Shown: positions 6,439-7,593 of the stretch, piece by piece
Layout: each line of letters starts with the position of its first letter
Numbering within the stretch: position 1 is the stretch's first letter
Assembly (NCBI GenBank): GCA_009726075.1
Contig: WLND01000068.1
Location: 1 to 7,593, forward strand
Reading direction: 5' to 3'
DNA from: Actinomycetota bacterium
GTDB taxonomy: Bacteria > Actinomycetota > Actinomycetes > S36-B12
DNA length: 7,593 nucleotides
Translations under genes and position numbers: made by a program
The notes under the pieces: model-generated
Seen by the model: only the letters and a program-made list of their open reading frames with translations
Databases searched by the model: none
What the model was told of the DNA's origin: nothing

Positions 6439-6441
6439 GTC
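6424..6441. repeat. Two tandem 9-bp copies at the aldolase start
   Basis: AGACACGTC occurs twice without a gap (6424-6432 and 6433-6441). On the - strand it spans the chosen GTG start (6438) and duplicates it, so a second in-frame GTG lies at 6429. The encoded N-terminus therefore repeats Val-Ser-Asp/Ala. It could be a chance slippage product or a binding site in the divergent control region. Confidence 0.7.
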
Positions 6442-6521
6442 GGGCTCCAATGTCGGTGGGGTGGATAGTCTACCGACGGCACCTGGTCGCGAAGGGTGCC
6501 CTGAATCGGCAAAGGGGTGCC
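6439..6521. promoter_or_regulatory. Divergent control region between aldolase and FGGY kinase
   Basis: The 83-nt gap must hold the promoters of both transcripts. It carries an inverted repeat, GTCGGT (6452-6457) and ACCGAC (6472-6477), with a 14-nt spacer. A near-palindromic TAGTCTA (6466-6472) overlaps its right half and gives a TANNNT -10 candidate on each strand (TAGTCT on +, TAGACT on -). No good -35 hexamer is seen for either. A second inverted repeat, GGCACC (6478-6483) and GGTGCC (6495-6500), abuts the first, and GGTGCC recurs at 6516-6521 directly before the kinase ATG. This is compatible with operators for a local sugar-responsive regulator, which is not in the window. Confidence 0.45.
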
Positions 6522-7593
6522 ATGAGCCTGCAGGTCCTCATCGGCGTCGACGTCGGCACCACCTCCGTGAAGGCCGTTGCGGTCACCCTCGCCGGCGAGG
6601 TGCTCGCCTCCGCGGCCCTCACTACGCCCTGGCGTCGCGATGGGGCCCACTGCGACATCGACCCGAGATCGCTCGCCGAGACGACGATTGCCGTGTGCGC
6701 CCAGGCGGTGACCGACGAGCGGGTCAGTCGGCGAGGTCCCGTTGACGTGCTGGGCGTCGGCGTCACGGGCATCGCCGAGACAGGCGTGCTGCTGGACGCC
6801 ACCGGGCGTCCCTGCGCCCCGGCCCTTGCCTGGTTCGACCCGCGGGGCGAGGTAGAGACCCTTCGCGATCGAGTCGATCGCATCGACTTCCAGCGAGCTG
6901 CAGGTGTTCGCCTCAACTCCAAGCCGTCGATATCGAAGATCATGTGGCTCCAGCGCAATGTTGCCGGAGCCGACCGCGCGGTGCGCCACCTGTGCGTGGG
7001 GGAGTGGATCGTACGAGCGCTCGGGGGCGATGAGGTGACCGAATCCTCGCTGGCGTCGCGTACGGGGCTCTTCGACGTGTGTGCGCGCGCACCGTGGCCG
7101 GTGGCCAGCGAGATCGTCGGCGATTTGATGCCGCCCCGGCAGATCTGGGCGGGGGAGCACACAGGCACGGCCTCCGGCGACATCCCGGCGGTTCTTCAGG
7201 GGGCCGCGCTCACCGTGGCGGGCCACGATCATCAGACGGCGAGCTTCATCGCCGGTGCCTGCCACGACGGCGCGCTGTTCGACTCGATGGGCACGGCAGA
7301 GGCGCTTATGCGCACCGTCGCCACGCCCCTGACCCGCGATCAGATCGAACAGGCGACCGATCAGGACATCTCGGTCGGGTGGGGAGTGATCCCCGATCAC
7401 CAGATCCTCCTTGCTGGCCGCCTGACCGGACTCTCGCTTGAGCGGGTTGCGTCGCTGGTCGGGGCCACGGATCGCCAGTCACGCCTGGCACTCGGGGTCG
7501 CGGCGCTTGCCGTAGCCCGTGGCTCGCAGTCACCGGCGCTCGCTGATCTCGGCAACGAGTCCCTGTCGATCACTGGAATTACCGATGGGGTGA
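6522..7593 (+). CDS. FGGY-family carbohydrate kinase, 3' end beyond the window
   Basis: A continuous frame from ATG 6522 to the window edge gives 357 residues and no stop. Complete FGGY kinases are usually about 450-520 residues, so the last quarter is missing. AAAGGGG (6511-6517) lies 4 nt before the ATG. The N-terminal actin-like domain starts IGVDVGTTSVKAVAV, with the phosphate-1 motif D10-x-GTTS-x-K17. GVGVTGIAETGVLLD (78-92) and AWFDPRG (103-109) follow the family pattern. The second domain shows VAGHDHQ (232-238), where D236 is the likely catalytic base, and DSMGTAEAL (254-262), the second phosphate motif. Members phosphorylate glycerol, xylulose, gluconate, ribulose, erythritol or autoinducer-2. 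The substrate is not resolved here. It is divergent from the aldolase and dehydrogenase and probably supplies their phosphorylated substrate. Confidence 0.92.
   Translation, partial: MSLQVLIGVDVGTTSVKAVAVTLAGEVLASAALTTPWRRDGAHCDIDPRSLAETTIAVCAQAVTDERVSRRGPVDVLGVGVTGIAETGVLLDATGRPCAPALAWFDPRGEVETLRDRVDRIDFQRAAGVRLNSKPSISKIMWLQRNVAGADRAVRHLCVGEWIVRALGGDEVTESSLASRTGLFDVCARAPWPVASEIVGDLMPPRQIWAGEHTGTASGDIPAVLQGAALTVAGHDHQTASFIAGACHDGALFDSMGTAEALMRTVATPLTRDQIEQATDQDISVGWGVIPDHQILLAGRLTGLSLERVASLVGATDRQSRLALGVAALAVARGSQSPALADLGNESLSITGITDGV

Noticed and set aside
5647..6468. 273-codon open frame on the + strand antisense to the aldolase
   Set aside because: The - strand frame has the DhnA motifs (AIDHG, IIKADPT, YGRNI). 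The antisense frame shows no family pattern.
6264..7400. 378-codon open frame on the - strand across the kinase and aldolase start
   Set aside because: It overlaps the kinase, which has clear FGGY motifs, and reads through the divergent promoter gap. Its sequence has low-complexity Arg/His/Gly bias.
1..7593. CRISPR array, tRNA, rRNA, insertion sequence or phage element
   Set aside because: No regularly spaced repeats, cloverleaf, transposase-like frame or terminal inverted repeats were seen. Composition is even across the window.

Overview
This is a chromosomal stretch from a GC-rich bacterium, most likely an actinomycetote. The base composition, the many GTG starts and the order of the first three genes all point that way. 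The order DUF151 nuclease-like gene, MerR regulator, gcvP matches the mycobacterial block Rv1829-Rv1830-Rv1832 that follows gcvH, garA and ftsR. The genus cannot be read from the window.

Left half (1-4148, + strand). The window opens in the last 60 codons of a DUF151 'bifunctional nuclease' family gene. A 148-nt gap with a plausible promoter leads to a 196-residue MerR-family regulator. Next comes a structured leader with two consecutive glycine-aptamer cores (about 950-1164), then gcvP, the 971-residue glycine decarboxylase (P-protein) of the glycine cleavage system. By family knowledge, glycine binding to such a leader raises gcvP expression. The gcvP reading frame stays open upstream into the riboswitch, so a naive start (GTG at 1125) lies inside aptamer 2. 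The supported start is the ATG at 1233.

Middle (4149-4453). This 305-nt convergent gap between gcvP and the next gene has no convincing gene. It holds two inverted repeats that could act as weak terminators and one doubtful 22-codon ORF that overlaps the end of gcvP.

Right half (4454-7593). This is a small catabolic-looking divergon. On the - strand are a DhnA/LacD-type class I aldolase and a Gfo/Idh/MocA dehydrogenase, joined by a TGATG stop-start overlap. Divergent to them on the + strand, across an 83-nt gap with several inverted and direct repeats, is an FGGY-family sugar kinase that runs off the window after 357 codons. Kinase, dehydrogenase and aldolase together suggest that a sugar or polyol is phosphorylated, oxidised and cleaved. 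The substrate cannot be assigned. The pairing of an FGGY kinase with a DhnA-type aldolase recalls LsrK/LsrF of autoinducer-2 processing, but only at the level of enzyme class.

I found no mobile element, CRISPR array, tRNA or rRNA. The observations most worth checking are the non-canonical second glycine aptamer (hairpin insertion and degenerate P2), the possible P0 leader-linker helix, and the unassigned kinase/aldolase/dehydrogenase route with its repeat-rich divergent control region.
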